A stretch of DNA of 64,000 nucleotides from UBA8337 sp038143435 (GCA_038143435.1 JAYQLX010000002.1:62001-126000), one strand, 5' to 3'; counted from the first letter of the stretch, positions 10,811 through 21,525 are shown. The notes: generated from the sequence alone by a model not told the origin. Numbers and translations are program-made.

Positions 10811-11590
10811 ATGAGACAAGACGATGCAGCCAATGAGGCGTATAGCCATGACGGCTTTCTCGGCGAAAAACTGGGCTTGCGCCAGCCGACCGACGGCTTT
10901 CGCTCGGGCCATGATGCGGTTTTGCTGGCCGCTGCGGCCAACCCGCCTCAGGGCGGCCATGTCGCTGAATTGGGCAGCGGGGCCGGGGTTGCCGCCTTGT
11001 GTTTTTTGGCGCGCCGCCATGACGCGCATGTTACCGGCATTGAGTTTGACGCCGAGATGGTGGCGCTGGCACAAGCCAATGCCACGGCCAATAATCTCGG
11101 CGAACGGGCGCAATTCCGCCAAGGCGATATTGCCGGTGCTTTCAGCGATTTGCATATTGTTGCCAATAGTTTTGACGAGGTGATTGCCAATCCGCCTTTT
11201 CACGAAGCCGGCACAGTGCCGGAAATGGCGCATGACGGCAAAGCGCGCGCCCATATCGGCACCGAAGGAACGCTGGATAATTGGGTCAAATGCGCTTGCG
11301 CCTTAACCCGCGCCGGTGGCCATATCAGCTTCATTCACCGCGCCGATGCGCTCGACCGGCTATTGACCGTCATGCATAAGCGGCTCGGCGATTTGCATGT
11401 GCTGCCGATTATGCCAAAGCCGGAAGGCGCAGCAACGCGGGTTTTGGTGCGCGGCAAGCGCGATGCGCGTGCGCCGGTGACCCTCTTGCCGCCGCTTATT
11501 TTGCAAGATGAAAACGGCCAACCCAGCGCCGCGGCAGAAGCTGTCTTACGGCATGGCGCGGCGCTTGCTTTTGGCCGGAACGGCGGGTAG
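10811..11590 (+). CDS. TrmN6-like tRNA (adenine-N6) methyltransferase
   Basis: A 259-residue class I SAM-dependent methyltransferase. The SAM-binding loop is VAELGSGAGVAAL (about residues 50-62) and the catalytic NPPF motif (ANPPFHEAG) lies near residue 133. NPPF enzymes methylate exocyclic amino groups, and this family includes TrmN6 acting on A37 of tRNA1(Val). It is divergent from the polyprenyl synthase gene with a 47-base gap and precedes glyQ by 10 bases. This order is common in Alphaproteobacteria. The exact tRNA target is inferred. Confidence 0.8.
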   Translation: MRQDDAANEAYSHDGFLGEKLGLRQPTDGFRSGHDAVLLAAAANPPQGGHVAELGSGAGVAALCFLARRHDAHVTGIEFDAEMVALAQANATANNLGERAQFRQGDIAGAFSDLHIVANSFDEVIANPPFHEAGTVPEMAHDGKARAHIGTEGTLDNWVKCACALTRAGGHISFIHRADALDRLLTVMHKRLGDLHVLPIMPKPEGAATRVLVRGKRDARAPVTLLPPLILQDENGQPSAAAEAVLRHGAALAFGRNGG

Positions 11591-11600
11591 TTTCCGACAG

Positions 11601-12494
11601 ATGAGTGACCGCACGCCAGACGATAAACCGCCCAGTTTTCAGGACTTAATTCTCAATCTGCAACGCTATTGGGCTGATCAAGGCTGTGTGATTTTACAAC
11701 CCTATGATATGGAAATGGGGGCCGGCACTTTTCATCCGGCAACCGTTCTGCGCGCATTGGGGCCGGAGCCTTGGCATGCCGCTTATGTGCAGCCCTCGCG
11801 CCGCCCGACCGATGGGCGCTATGGCGAGAACCCGAACCGCTTTCAGCATTATTATCAGTTCCAAGTGATTTTGAAGCCCTCGCCCGACAATATCCAACAG
11901 CTTTATCTCGACAGTCTGCAAGTGCTGGGCATTGACCCGATGGCGCATGATATTCGCTTTGTCGAAGATGATTGGGAAAGCCCGACTTTGGGCGCTTGGG
12001 GGCTTGGCTGGGAAGTGTGGTGCGACGGCATGGAAGTGTCGCAATTTACCTATTTCCAGCAAGTCGGCGGCATTGATTGTGAGCTTGTTGCAGGCGAATT
12101 GACCTATGGGCTGGAGCGTTTGGCCATGTATGTGCAGGGCACGGATAACGGCTTTGAGCTTGATTTTAACGGGCGCGGCGTCAGCTATGGCGATGTCTTT
12201 CATCGCAATGAGGTAGAGTTTTCGCATTATAATTTTGAGGCCGCCAATACCGATATTCTGTTCAAGCATTTTGAAGATGCCGAAGCCGAATGCATGCAAT
12301 TGGTTGAAAAAGGGTTGGCCTTGCCTGCCTATGACCAGTGCATGAAGGCGAGCCATAATTTCAACCTGCTCGATGCGCGCGGGGTTATTTCCGTCACTGA
12401 GCGACAAGCCTATATCGGGCGCGTGCGGGCGCTGGCCAAGGCTTGCGCCGAAACATGGCTGGCCCATACCCCGAAAGGGGGCGGTCATGGCTGA
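11601..12494 (+). CDS. glyQ: Glycine-tRNA ligase alpha subunit
   Basis: Catalytic subunit of the bacterial (alpha-beta)2 glycyl-tRNA synthetase. It starts near SFQDLILNLQRYWADQGC and contains the class II signatures GAGTFHPATVLRALGPEPW, QPSRRPTDGRYGENPNR and GVSYGDVFH. The 297-residue length is normal. The ATG at 11601 lies just after the methyltransferase stop. An in-frame upstream extension into that gene exists but is not typical of the family. Its stop overlaps the glyS start by 8 bases, which points to translational coupling. Confidence 0.96.
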   Translation: MSDRTPDDKPPSFQDLILNLQRYWADQGCVILQPYDMEMGAGTFHPATVLRALGPEPWHAAYVQPSRRPTDGRYGENPNRFQHYYQFQVILKPSPDNIQQLYLDSLQVLGIDPMAHDIRFVEDDWESPTLGAWGLGWEVWCDGMEVSQFTYFQQVGGIDCELVAGELTYGLERLAMYVQGTDNGFELDFNGRGVSYGDVFHRNEVEFSHYNFEAANTDILFKHFEDAEAECMQLVEKGLALPAYDQCMKASHNFNLLDARGVISVTERQAYIGRVRALAKACAETWLAHTPKGGGHG

Positions 12495-14504
12495 CCTCCT
12501 TATCGAGCTATATTCGGAAGAAATCCCCGCCGGCATGCAGGCCGATGCTGCCGAGCAGTTAAAGCGCAAACTCGTTGAATTTTTGGACAGTTTCGGCGTC
12601 AGCGCCGATACGCTGGACAGCCATGTCGCGCCGCAGCGCGTGGCCCTGATTGCCGCCGGACTGCCGACAAGCCTGCCTGATCGCAAAGAGCAGAAAAAAG
12701 GCCCACGTGTTGATGCGCCGGAAAAGGCCATTAAGGGTTTTTGCGCGCCAATGGTCTCGACAGCACGGACGGGTTGAGCGTCGAGGAAGACAAAAAAGGC
12801 GCGTTTTACGTGCTCGATATTGACGAAAAAGGCGGCGCGTTGGCCGATGCGCTGGCCGCGTTTATGCCCGGCCTGATTGAGGGCTTTCAATGGCCGAAAT
12901 CCATGTGCTGGGGCAGCGGCACATTGCGTTGGGTGCGCCCCTTGCGCGCTATCCTATGCCTGTTTGACGGCCAGCCCGTGCGCTTCAGCATTGGCGGGTT
13001 AGAAAGCGGCAATATCACTTATGGCCATCGCTTTATGGCCCCTGACGCCATCACCATTTCCGACCCGCATGACTATGTCGGCGCATTGGACAAAGCCCAT
13101 GTGTTGGTTGACGCGGCGGTGCGCGAAGCGATGATTGCCGAAAGCGCCACTGCATTGGCGGCCAGTGTCGATTGCGCTTTGGTTGAAGATGCGGGGCTTA
13201 TCAGCGAGACGGCAGGGCTTGTTGAATGGCCGGTGCCGCTTTTGGGCACAATCGATGACGAATATATGTATGTGCCGGAAGAAGTGCTGATTTCGGTCAT
13301 GCGCACGCATCAAAAATATTTCGCCCTGCGCGACAAGAACGGCAAGCTGGCACCGTATTTCATCACCATTTCCAATATGGTGACCGATGATAAGGGCGCG
13401 GCGATTATCGCCGGTAATGAGCGCGTCTTGCGCGCACGGCTGTCAGACGGGCGTTTCTTTTGGGAGCAAGACCGCAAAGAAACATTGCAAAGCCGTTTGC
13501 CAAGCCTTGAGAAAATCACCTTCCAAGCCAAGCTTGGCACGGTTGGTGAAAAAGCCGCACGCATTGCCGCTTTGGCCGAACAATTGGCACCGGTTTTATC
13601 GGCCGATAAAAAGGCCGCCAAGCAGGCAGCGCAGCTATGCAAAGCCGATTTGGTCTCGGGCATGGTGTATGAGTTTCCTGAATTGCAAGGCATTATGGGC
13701 GCCTATTACGCGCAAAATGACGGCATGGGCGATGCTGTCGCCGCCGCCATTCGCGACCATTACAAACCGCTGGGGCCGGGTGATGCGATTCCTGAAACGG
13801 GCGAAGCGCGCGCGGTGGCGCTGGCCGATAAAATCGACAGTCTGGCAGGGTTTTGGTCAATCGATGAAAAGCCGACCGGTTCGAAAGACCCGTTCGCGCT
13901 GCGCCGCGCCGCGCTGGGCATTATCCGTATTTTGCTGGAGACCGAAACGCGCCTGGCTTTGACGCCGATTTTTACCGCCGCTTTTGATTTATATAAATGC
14001 AAAAAACCGCCAATCAATGATTTGCTCGGTTTTATCGCTGACCGCCTGAAAGTGCATTTGCGCGGGGCAGGCATCTCGCATGATGTGGTCAATGCGGTGT
14101 TTGCGCTGGGCAGCGATGATGTGGTCGAATTGGCGGCGCAATCGGCGCAGTTGAAAGCGTTTCTCGACAGTGAAGACGGGGCCAATTTAAAGGCCGCCTA
14201 TATGCGCGCCAACGGCATATGCGCGCAGGCCAAACATGATGACGACAAGGTGGATGCGGGATTGTTGAGCACGCCGGAAGAGCAGCAACTGCACCAAGCG
14301 ATTGTCGCTATGGCCGATGATGCGGCCGCAGATTATCAAAGCCGGCTGGATATGCTGGCCAATTTGCGTGGCCCCGTTGATGCGTTTTTTGAAGCGGTCA
14401 TGGTCAATGACGAAGATAAGAAAATCAGGCATAATCGTTTATCTCTGCTGAAGGGGTTGGTGAATTTGATGCGCCGCTTGGCAGATTTTGATTTGGTTGA
14501 ATAG
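12487..14504 (+). CDS. glyS: Glycine-tRNA ligase beta subunit (one frameshift)
   Basis: tRNA-binding and editing-like subunit partner of GlyQ. It begins MADLLIELYSEEIPAGMQ and contains the HD-like central region with WGSGTLRWVRPLRAILCLFDG. The C-terminal DALR-type anticodon-binding segment carries ANLRGPVDAFFEAVMVNDED. The frame breaks in the run T5 at 12738-12742. Six T restore KAIKGFLRANGLDSTDGLS, which matches the family. Repaired length is about 672 residues, close to the usual 690. The enzyme is essential, so a true null is very unlikely. Confidence 0.93.
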
Positions 14505-14514
14505 GGACACGGGC

Positions 14515-17166
14515 ATGACAGACAGCAAATTTGTCTATGCATTTGCAGACGGATTTGCCGAAGGCTCGGCAGAAATGACCGATCTGTTGGGCGGCAAAGG
14601 GGCCAATCTGGCTGAAATGTGTCGCATGGGTTTGCGCGTCCCGCCCGGCTTTACCCTGACCAGCAATGTCTGCACTTTCTATAATGCAAATGACGGCGCC
14701 TTTCCTGAAGGGCTGAAAGCTGAAGTCGATGCGGCAATGCGCCGATTGTCCGAGGATATGGGGCTGGCGCTTGGGGATAAGGAAAACCCGTTGCTTGTCT
14801 CGGTGCGCTCGGGTGCGCGTGCCTCCATGCCGGGCATGATGGATACGGTGCTCAATCTTGGCCTCAATGATGTCACCGTGGTGGCGCTGGCTGAAAAAAC
14901 CGGCGATGCGCGCTTTGCTTGGGACAGCTATCGGCGTTTTCAACAAATGTATGGCGATGTGGTGATGGGCATTAGCCATGATTATTTTGAAGACATTATT
15001 GACGATTATAAATTTGAAAATGCGCTATCGCTGGATGCCGATTTGGAGGCCGATGATTGGCAGGATATTTCCGCCCGTTTTGCCGAGATGATTGAGCGCG
15101 AAGCGGGCCAGCCCTTCCCGCAAGACCCGCAAGAGCAGCTTTGGGGTGCCATTGGCGCCGTGTGCAATAGTTGGAACAATCAACGCGCCACCACTTATCG
15201 TCGCTTGCACGATATTCCCGATGCATGGGGCACGGCGGTGACCATTCAATCTATGGTGTTCGGCAATCTCGGTGATAAAAGCGCCACAGGCGTGGCTTTT
15301 ACGCGCAACCCGTCAACCGGCGAAAATACGCTTTACGGCGAATATCTGATGAATGCGCAAGGCGAGGATGTCGTCGCCGGCATTCGCACCCCGCTTTATC
15401 TCACCAAAGCGGCGCGTGAAGCGGCGCAAATGGAAGAATTATCGCTGGAAGAAGAATTGCCTGACGTGCATGCCGAATTGGCGGAAATTTTCCAACGTCT
15501 CGAAAGCCATTTTCAAGATATGCAAGATGTCGAATTCACCGTGCAAAACGGACGCGTCTTTATTTTACAAGCGCGACGCGGCAAGCGCACGGTAGAAGCG
15601 GCGATTAAAATCGCTGTCGATATGGTGGCTGAAGGCATGATTGATGAAACCGAGGCTTTGCTGCGTATCGAACCGGCTTCGCTTGAACATTTGCTCCACC
15701 CGACACTTGACCCGCGTGCGCGCATGAATGTGCTGACCAAAGGTCTGCCCGCCTCACCCGGTGCGGCGAGCGGCGAGATTGCCTTTTCGGCCGATCGCGC
15801 TGAGGCCTTGGCCGCGCAGGGCAAGGATGTGGTGTTGGTGCGGATGGAAACCAGCCCGGAAGATATTCACGGCATGTATGCGGCGCGCGCCATTTTGACC
15901 TCGCGCGGCGGCATGACCAGCCATGCGGCCGTGGTGGCGCGTGGGCTGGGGCGGCCTTGTGTGTCGGGCGCCGGTCAATTGCATATTGATTATGACCGCC
16001 AAACGGCGCAGGTGGAAGAGCATGAATTGAAAGAAGGCGATGTCATTACCGTTGACGGCACATCGGGGCGCATCATGCTGGGCGCCGTGCCGACTTTGGA
16101 AGCCGAATTGACCGGCGATTTCGGCACGCTGATGGGCTGGGCCGATGCGCGGCGCAGATTGGGTGTGCGCACCAATGCCGAAACGGCGCGCGATGCCGCG
16201 CGTGCTTTACGCTTTGGCGCGGAAGGCATTGGCCTGTGTCGCACCGAACATATGTTTTTCGACCCGGCGCGCATTGCGCTGGTGCGGCAAATGATTTTGG
16301 CCGCTAATGCGACAGCGCGTGAAGAAGCGCTCGAGCAATTACTGCCCATGCAGCGCGATGATTTTGCCGCTCTGTTCAAGACCATGGAAGATCGACCGGT
16401 AACCATTCGTTTGCTTGACCCGCCATTGCACGAATTTTTGCCGCATCCCAATGATGATATTGCGCCATTGGCACAAGCGCTGGGGCAAAGCGAAGAGCAA
16501 TTGCGCGGGCGTATTGGTGAATTGGTGGAAAGCAATCCGATGCTCGGTCATCGCGGCAGCCGCTTGGGCATTACCGCGCCGGAGATTTACACCATGCAAT
16601 TGCGCGCCATTTTTTCCGCCATGAAAGACAATAAGGGCAAAACGCCGGTCGAGATTATGTTCCCGCTGATTGTCGATGCCGCCGAATTGCGTATTTTGAA
16701 AGCGCTGGTGCCACCGCTGGCCGATGAATATGGCATTAAGCCGGAGGCTTATATGCTGGGCACGATGATTGAAGTGCCGCGCGCCGCCGTCGTGGCCGAT
16801 GATTTGGCAGAGGAAGCGGCATTTTTCTCTTTCGGCACGAATGATTTGACGCAAACCGCGCTGGGCATTAGCCGCGATGATGCAACGCATTTTCTGCCCG
16901 CCTATGTGGCGCAAGGGATTATGGAAAAAGATCCGTTTGCCAGTCTCGATAAGGTCGGTGTCGGGCCGATTATTGAATTGGCGGTCGAAAAAGGGCGCGC
17001 CAAGCGCGGCGATTTGAAACTCGGCATTTGTGGCGAACATGGTGGCGATCCGGCTTCGGTCGAGGCATTTTACGCGATGGGCTTTGATTATGTTTCCTGC
17101 TCGCCTTTCCGCGTGCCAATCGCCCGATTGGCTGCCGCGCAAGCGGCAATAAAGGCCGGAAAATAA
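14515..17166 (+). CDS. ppdK: Pyruvate, phosphate dikinase
   Basis: Interconverts pyruvate, ATP and Pi with PEP, AMP and PPi. 883 intact residues, the normal length. The N-terminal ATP-grasp domain has LLGGKGANLAEM and SVRSGARASMPGMMDTVLNLG. The central phosphohistidine loop is TSRGGMTSHAAVVARGLG, whose His carries the phosphate. The C-terminal PEP/pyruvate barrel has FGTNDLTQTALG and the catalytic Cys in GICGEHGG. The start ATG follows the glyS stop by 10 bases. In Alphaproteobacteria PPDK often serves gluconeogenesis from organic acids. Confidence 0.96.
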   Translation: MTDSKFVYAFADGFAEGSAEMTDLLGGKGANLAEMCRMGLRVPPGFTLTSNVCTFYNANDGAFPEGLKAEVDAAMRRLSEDMGLALGDKENPLLVSVRSGARASMPGMMDTVLNLGLNDVTVVALAEKTGDARFAWDSYRRFQQMYGDVVMGISHDYFEDIIDDYKFENALSLDADLEADDWQDISARFAEMIEREAGQPFPQDPQEQLWGAIGAVCNSWNNQRATTYRRLHDIPDAWGTAVTIQSMVFGNLGDKSATGVAFTRNPSTGENTLYGEYLMNAQGEDVVAGIRTPLYLTKAAREAAQMEELSLEEELPDVHAELAEIFQRLESHFQDMQDVEFTVQNGRVFILQARRGKRTVEAAIKIAVDMVAEGMIDETEALLRIEPASLEHLLHPTLDPRARMNVLTKGLPASPGAASGEIAFSADRAEALAAQGKDVVLVRMETSPEDIHGMYAARAILTSRGGMTSHAAVVARGLGRPCVSGAGQLHIDYDRQTAQVEEHELKEGDVITVDGTSGRIMLGAVPTLEAELTGDFGTLMGWADARRRLGVRTNAETARDAARALRFGAEGIGLCRTEHMFFDPARIALVRQMILAANATAREEALEQLLPMQRDDFAALFKTMEDRPVTIRLLDPPLHEFLPHPNDDIAPLAQALGQSEEQLRGRIGELVESNPMLGHRGSRLGITAPEIYTMQLRAIFSAMKDNKGKTPVEIMFPLIVDAAELRILKALVPPLADEYGIKPEAYMLGTMIEVPRAAVVADDLAEEAAFFSFGTNDLTQTALGISRDDATHFLPAYVAQGIMEKDPFASLDKVGVGPIIELAVEKGRAKRGDLKLGICGEHGGDPASVEAFYAMGFDYVSCSPFRVPIARLAAAQAAIKAGK

Positions 17167-17278
17167 AGGTTTTTCGCAGCAGTATTTTTGGGTCCCAGCG
17201 GCTTGGCGAAAATCGCAAATCAGCTTACTAAAAATTAACAGTGACAGCGTTAACTGAGGGGGAAGAGCGAGGAACCCG

Positions 17279-17926
17279 ATGCTGCGCCTTATTGAATGGC
17301 TTGATTTACGCTATATTTTCGGCCCGAGCCGGCCCTTTTTGCTGCGGCTTGGTGCTCTTTGTTTCATTGTTATTATGAGTTCTGCAATCATTGGCGGGAT
17401 GGTCAATCCTGAGCGTGTGGCCAGTCGCGCGCCCGCTCCCTATTTACCGAAACTTGACTATGTGCGCAGCGAAAGCCTGTTTCGCGGCACCAAGCCGGTC
17501 AACCAAGCGGAAACATTGGCAGAAGCGCAAAGATGTTTGGCTCAAGCGATTTATTTTGAAGCGCGCTCCGAGCCGGTGGCGGGGTGGGAGGCTGTCGCCG
17601 ATGTGGTGATTAACCGCGCCTTATCGCCAAGCTATCCCGGCTCGATTTGCGGGGTGGTGTTTCAAGGTCAATATCGTCGTCATAAATGCCAGTTTTCATT
17701 TGCCTGTGACGGGCTGTCAGACCGCCCCAAGCACCGTGTTTTATGGCGCAAGGCTTTGCGCATGGCGGGCAATAAGTTGGTCAATGTGCGGGCCGGGCCG
17801 GCGACAGCACGGGCGACCCATTATCATGCCGATTATGTCGACCCTTATTGGAACCGCTCTATGGTCAAGCTGGCCAAAATCGGGCGCCATATTTTCTATA
17901 ATGACCGACAGGTCCGCGATTTTTAG
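17279..17926 (+). CDS. Cell-wall hydrolase, SleB family
   Basis: A 215-residue membrane-anchored protein. An N-terminal hydrophobic segment (residues 20-40, LLRLGALCFIVIMSSAIIGG) is followed by a Hydrolase_2 (SleB) domain. Key features are CLAQAIYFEARSEP with the catalytic Glu, VADVVINRALSPSYP, and CQFSFACDG. Related to spore-cortex lytic enzymes but common in non-sporing Alphaproteobacteria, where it probably cuts peptidoglycan. The 112-base gap before it shows no clear terminator. Its stop overlaps the end of convergent nadC by 4 bases. Confidence 0.85.
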   Translation: MLRLIEWLDLRYIFGPSRPFLLRLGALCFIVIMSSAIIGGMVNPERVASRAPAPYLPKLDYVRSESLFRGTKPVNQAETLAEAQRCLAQAIYFEARSEPVAGWEAVADVVINRALSPSYPGSICGVVFQGQYRRHKCQFSFACDGLSDRPKHRVLWRKALRMAGNKLVNVRAGPATARATHYHADYVDPYWNRSMVKLAKIGRHIFYNDRQVRDF

Positions 17927-18789
17927 CTGATATCAATATCCAGACCGAGGTCGAGCGTCAGCGCGGAATGGGTCAAGGCACCGACAGAAATATAATCGAC
18001 CCCGCTTTCGGCAATCGCCAATACGGTATCTTCATTGACACGGCCAGAGGCCTCCAGCACGGCGCGGCCTTTATTCAGCTCAACCGCCGCGCGCAACATA
18101 TCGGGCGGCATATTGTCGAGCAGCACAATTTGCGCGCCGCTGTCCAGCGCCTCGGTAAATTGCGCCAGCGTATCAACCTCAATTTCAATCGGCACGCCGT
18201 CCGCCCTGTCTTGTGCCGCCTTAAGGGCTGCTGCAATACCACCGGCAACGGCAATATGATTGTCCTTGATTAAAATCGCGTCATACAAGCCGAAACGGTG
18301 ATTGGCCGCGCCACCGGCGCGCACCGCATATTTTTCAAGCGCGCGCAAGCCGGGCGTGGTTTTGCGGGTATCGCAGATTTTCGCTTTGGTGTCGGCAATC
18401 GCATCGACCAAACGCGCGGTTTTGCTGGCAATGCCTGATAAATGACCGAGATAATTCAGCGCCACGCGCTCGGCGGCCAATAAAGCTTGAGCCGGTCCGG
18501 TTATGGTCGCGACATCATCGCCGGCCGCCAAATGCGCCCCGTCTTCCATATGGCGGTTGATCTTCAGGCCGCTAGCATGGGCCAGAAATGCCGCCTCGGC
18601 CAAATCAAGCCCGGCCAGCACGCCAATCTCGCGGGCGCGGATAATTGCATGGGCTTGGGCATTTGGCGGGATGACCGCTTGCGAAGTGATATCGCCATTG
18701 CTCTGCCAATCTTCGGCCAGCGCGGCCTCAACCGCTTGGGTCACCATATCGGCCGGTAAAATCGGTAAAGCATCGGTGATGATGTGCAT
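17923..18789 (-). CDS. nadC: Nicotinate-nucleotide diphosphorylase (carboxylating)
   Basis: Converts quinolinate and PRPP to nicotinate mononucleotide, the last step of the de novo NAD branch encoded here. 288 residues. Family motifs are ALAEDWQSNGDITSQ near the N-terminus, the PRPP/quinolinate segment ICDTRKTTPGLRALEKYAVR, GGAANHRFGLYDAILIKDNH and EASGRVNEDTVLAIAESGVD. It is the last gene of the nadABC operon and starts 11 bases after nadB stops. Confidence 0.96.
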   Translation of the reverse strand: MHIITDALPILPADMVTQAVEAALAEDWQSNGDITSQAVIPPNAQAHAIIRAREIGVLAGLDLAEAAFLAHASGLKINRHMEDGAHLAAGDDVATITGPAQALLAAERVALNYLGHLSGIASKTARLVDAIADTKAKICDTRKTTPGLRALEKYAVRAGGAANHRFGLYDAILIKDNHIAVAGGIAAALKAAQDRADGVPIEIEVDTLAQFTEALDSGAQIVLLDNMPPDMLRAAVELNKGRAVLEASGRVNEDTVLAIAESGVDYISVGALTHSALTLDLGLDIDIS

Positions 18790-18800
18790 AATCGCTCTGC

Positions 18801-20444
18801 TTATTTGGCCTGCTGCATATTGTGTATAGCGGTTTCCGCGAAACCGGCATCGACCGGCGGCAGCACGTCATAAGCATCATTGAGACTGCGCAAGGTGAGC
18901 ACGCTATGCGCGGCATCGCTTTTTTCGGGAAAATCACGGCGCGCATGACCGCCGCGACTTTCTTCGCGCAGCAAAGCGGCCATGGTGACGAATTGTGCCG
19001 CCAAGACCATATTGGTGAAAGGCGCCATGCCGGCGGCGGCGCGTTGCAGGCGTTCCAATTCGTGCAGCGTATAAATCAGGCCGTCAGCGTCGCGTTGCAC
19101 ACCGACATGACGGCTCATAAGTCCGCGCAATGTCTGCACTGCCGGAGCCAGCAAAGCCTTATCCGTGGCCGGTAGGGTCGCCGGTTGCGCCGGTTTGGCA
19201 GTCATGGTTAAGGGTATGATATTATTGACATCTTTGGCAATGCGCGCGCCGAAGACCAATGCTTCCAGTAATGAATTACTGGCCAGACGATTGCCGCCAT
19301 GCAAGCCGGTTGACGCGACTTCGCCGCACGCCCATAGCCCTTGCAGACCGGTGCGTCCGTAATGATCGGTTTTAATGCCGCCCATATGAAAATGCGTCGC
19401 CGGGGCAATCGGTAAGGGCGTGACTGTCGGGTCAATATTGTTTTTGCGGCATTGCTCGGCCAATGTCGGAAACCGTGTTGCCAAATTTGCTGCAATGCCA
19501 TTGGGGCGTAAATCCAGCCCGACGGAGCCGGTGCGGTTTATTTCATCAAATACGGCGCGTGCCACCACATCGCGCGGTGCCAGTTCGGCGCGCGGGTCAA
19601 TATCGGGCATAAAGCGATGCCCCGCCGCATTAACCAATTGCGCGCCTTCGCCGCGCAGTGCCTCGGTGGCCAGCGGGGCCGGGTCGTCGCCATGCGTAAA
19701 CGGGCCGGTCAAGGCGGTCGGATGAAACTGCACGAATTCGGCATCGGCAATTTGCGCGCCGGCGCGCGCTGCCATCGCCAATGCTTCGCCATTGGCCCCA
19801 CGTGGATTGGTGGTCACCGCATAAAGATGACCGATACCGCCGGTCGCCATAATCACGGCGCGGGCGCGAATGAGCAGTGGGCCGGTCAGCGCGCTGCCAT
19901 CGGCGGGGCGGGCAAATACGCCGACAACACGGCCATCTTCAACCGCCAATTCATAGGCCGCATAGCCTTCCAAAAAGCTGAGTGACGGGGTCGCTTCAGC
20001 GCGCTTGACCAGTGCTTTCATAATGGCACGGCCCGAGCGGTCGCCGGTCACGCCGATAATGCGATTATGGCTGTGCGCCGCTTCGCGCCCCAATTTCAGT
20101 GCGCCGTCGGCGTCGCGGTCAAAACCGACGCCCAAATTTTCCAAATCGGCAATGCGCGCCGCCGCTTCGGCGGCAACAAAATGAGCCACTGTTTCATCGA
20201 CCAAACCGCTGCCGACATCAATCGTGTCTTGTGCGTGTTGGGCGGCGCTGTCTTCAGGGCCAAGCGCGGCGGCGATACCGCCTTGTGCCCATTTGCTGGC
20301 CGCGCCTTTGGTGCGTTTGCCCGCCGCCATAACCGTGACCGGACGCGCGCCCAGTTTCAGCGCGGTAAAAAGACCGGCCAGTCCGGCGCCGATGATGAGC
20401 ACATCACCTGCATCAATAATATTGCCGTTTGTGGCGTGCATCAT
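18801..20444 (-). CDS. nadB: L-aspartate oxidase
   Basis: FAD enzyme that oxidises L-aspartate to iminoaspartate, the NadA substrate. 547 residues. The dinucleotide-binding motif is VLIIGAGLAGLFTALKL. The FAD region has KWAQGGIAAAL and the catalytic segment includes RAVIMATGGIGHLYA, QFHPTAL and LWACGEVASTGLHGGNRLASNSL, all hallmarks of the succinate dehydrogenase/NadB flavoprotein family. It starts 4 bases after nadA stops. Gene order and the short gaps indicate one transcript. Confidence 0.95.
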   Translation of the reverse strand: MMHATNGNIIDAGDVLIIGAGLAGLFTALKLGARPVTVMAAGKRTKGAASKWAQGGIAAALGPEDSAAQHAQDTIDVGSGLVDETVAHFVAAEAAARIADLENLGVGFDRDADGALKLGREAAHSHNRIIGVTGDRSGRAIMKALVKRAEATPSLSFLEGYAAYELAVEDGRVVGVFARPADGSALTGPLLIRARAVIMATGGIGHLYAVTTNPRGANGEALAMAARAGAQIADAEFVQFHPTALTGPFTHGDDPAPLATEALRGEGAQLVNAAGHRFMPDIDPRAELAPRDVVARAVFDEINRTGSVGLDLRPNGIAANLATRFPTLAEQCRKNNIDPTVTPLPIAPATHFHMGGIKTDHYGRTGLQGLWACGEVASTGLHGGNRLASNSLLEALVFGARIAKDVNNIIPLTMTAKPAQPATLPATDKALLAPAVQTLRGLMSRHVGVQRDADGLIYTLHELERLQRAAAGMAPFTNMVLAAQFVTMAALLREESRGGHARRDFPEKSDAAHSVLTLRSLNDAYDVLPPVDAGFAETAIHNMQQAK

Positions 20445-20448
20445 ATGC

Positions 20449-21525
20449 CTATTTGCTCAGTTCAATCATGCGCTCGACGGCATGGCGCGCCTTATCGGCA
20501 ATCTCAGGGTCGACGATAATTTCCGTGCGGTTGAGCACCATCGCTTCCAGCACTTTCGGCAGGGTAATCTGTTTCATATGCGGGCACAGATTGCACGGGC
20601 GGACAAAGTTTACTTTTGGATTTTCGACCGCAATATTGTCGCTCATCGAGCATTCCGTCACCATCATCACGCGCTCGGGCTGATTGTCAGTGACCCATTT
20701 TATCATCGCTGAGGTCGAGCCGGAAAAATCGGCTTCGTCCAGCACATCGGGTTTGCATTCGGGGTGTGCGATGATTTTCAGGCCCGGATCATCTTCGCGA
20801 TATTGCTGCAATTCTTCCGCCGTGAATAATTCATGCACTTCGCAGCGGCCTTTCCAGGCAATCACGTCAACATCGGCTTCGCGGGCGACATTTTGCGCCA
20901 AATATTCATCCGGAATACACAAGACGCGGTCGCTGCCCATGCCATTGACGATTTTCACCGCATTGGAAGAGGTGCAACACACATCGCTTTCGGCTTTCAC
21001 CGCGGCTGATGTGTTGACATAGGTAACAATCGGCACGCCGGGATAGGCTTCGCGCAAAGCGCGCACATCTTGCGCGGTAATCGATTCGGCCAGCGAACAA
21101 CCGGCCCCCATATCGGGAATGAGTACGGTTTTTTCAGGATTGAGCAATTTCGAGGTTTCGGCCATGAAATGCACGCCGCATTGGACAATCATATCGCCCT
21201 CGGCTTTGGCCGCTTCGACCGCCAATTGCAAACTGTCGCCAACGACATCGGCAATGCAGTGAAAAATTTCCGGCGTTTGGTAATTATGCGCCAAAATCAC
21301 TGCATTTTTCTCTTTTTTCAGCTCGTTAATGGCCTTGATATAGGGCGCAAAAAACGGCCATTCGACCGAAGGAATGACGCTTTTGACACGTTCATAAAGC
21401 GGCGCCATATCGCGCGCCAAACCGTCGGAATAGGCAATATCCATTTCTTCCAAAATGCGCGCACCGCTTTGTCCCGGCGGTGCGGTTATGGCGTGGTCAA
21501 TCAAGCTTTCACTGGCAGTAAACAT
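20449..21525 (-). CDS. nadA: Quinolinate synthase
   Basis: 4Fe-4S enzyme condensing iminoaspartate with dihydroxyacetone phosphate to quinolinate. 358 residues. Features are AVILAHNYQTPEI, CGVHFMAETSKLLNPEKTV, GCSLAESI and the C-terminal cluster Cys region RPCNLCPHMKQITLP. It is the first gene of nadABC, with AGGGA upstream. The 42-base gap to the upstream nadQ gene carries the putative operator and a possible promoter (ATAACA, 17 bases, TATAAA on the minus strand). Expression is therefore probably set by NAD status through NadQ. Confidence 0.96.
   Translation of the reverse strand: MFTASESLIDHAITAPPGQSGARILEEMDIAYSDGLARDMAPLYERVKSVIPSVEWPFFAPYIKAINELKKEKNAVILAHNYQTPEIFHCIADVVGDSLQLAVEAAKAEGDMIVQCGVHFMAETSKLLNPEKTVLIPDMGAGCSLAESITAQDVRALREAYPGVPIVTYVNTSAAVKAESDVCCTSSNAVKIVNGMGSDRVLCIPDEYLAQNVAREADVDVIAWKGRCEVHELFTAEELQQYREDDPGLKIIAHPECKPDVLDEADFSGSTSAMIKWVTDNQPERVMMVTECSMSDNIAVENPKVNFVRPCNLCPHMKQITLPKVLEAMVLNRTEIIVDPEIADKARHAVERMIELSK

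Noticed and set aside
17238..17254. Weak TTAAC/GTTAA inverted repeat upstream of the SleB-like gene
   Set aside because: Arms of only five bases with a long spacer in AT-rich DNA are expected by chance.
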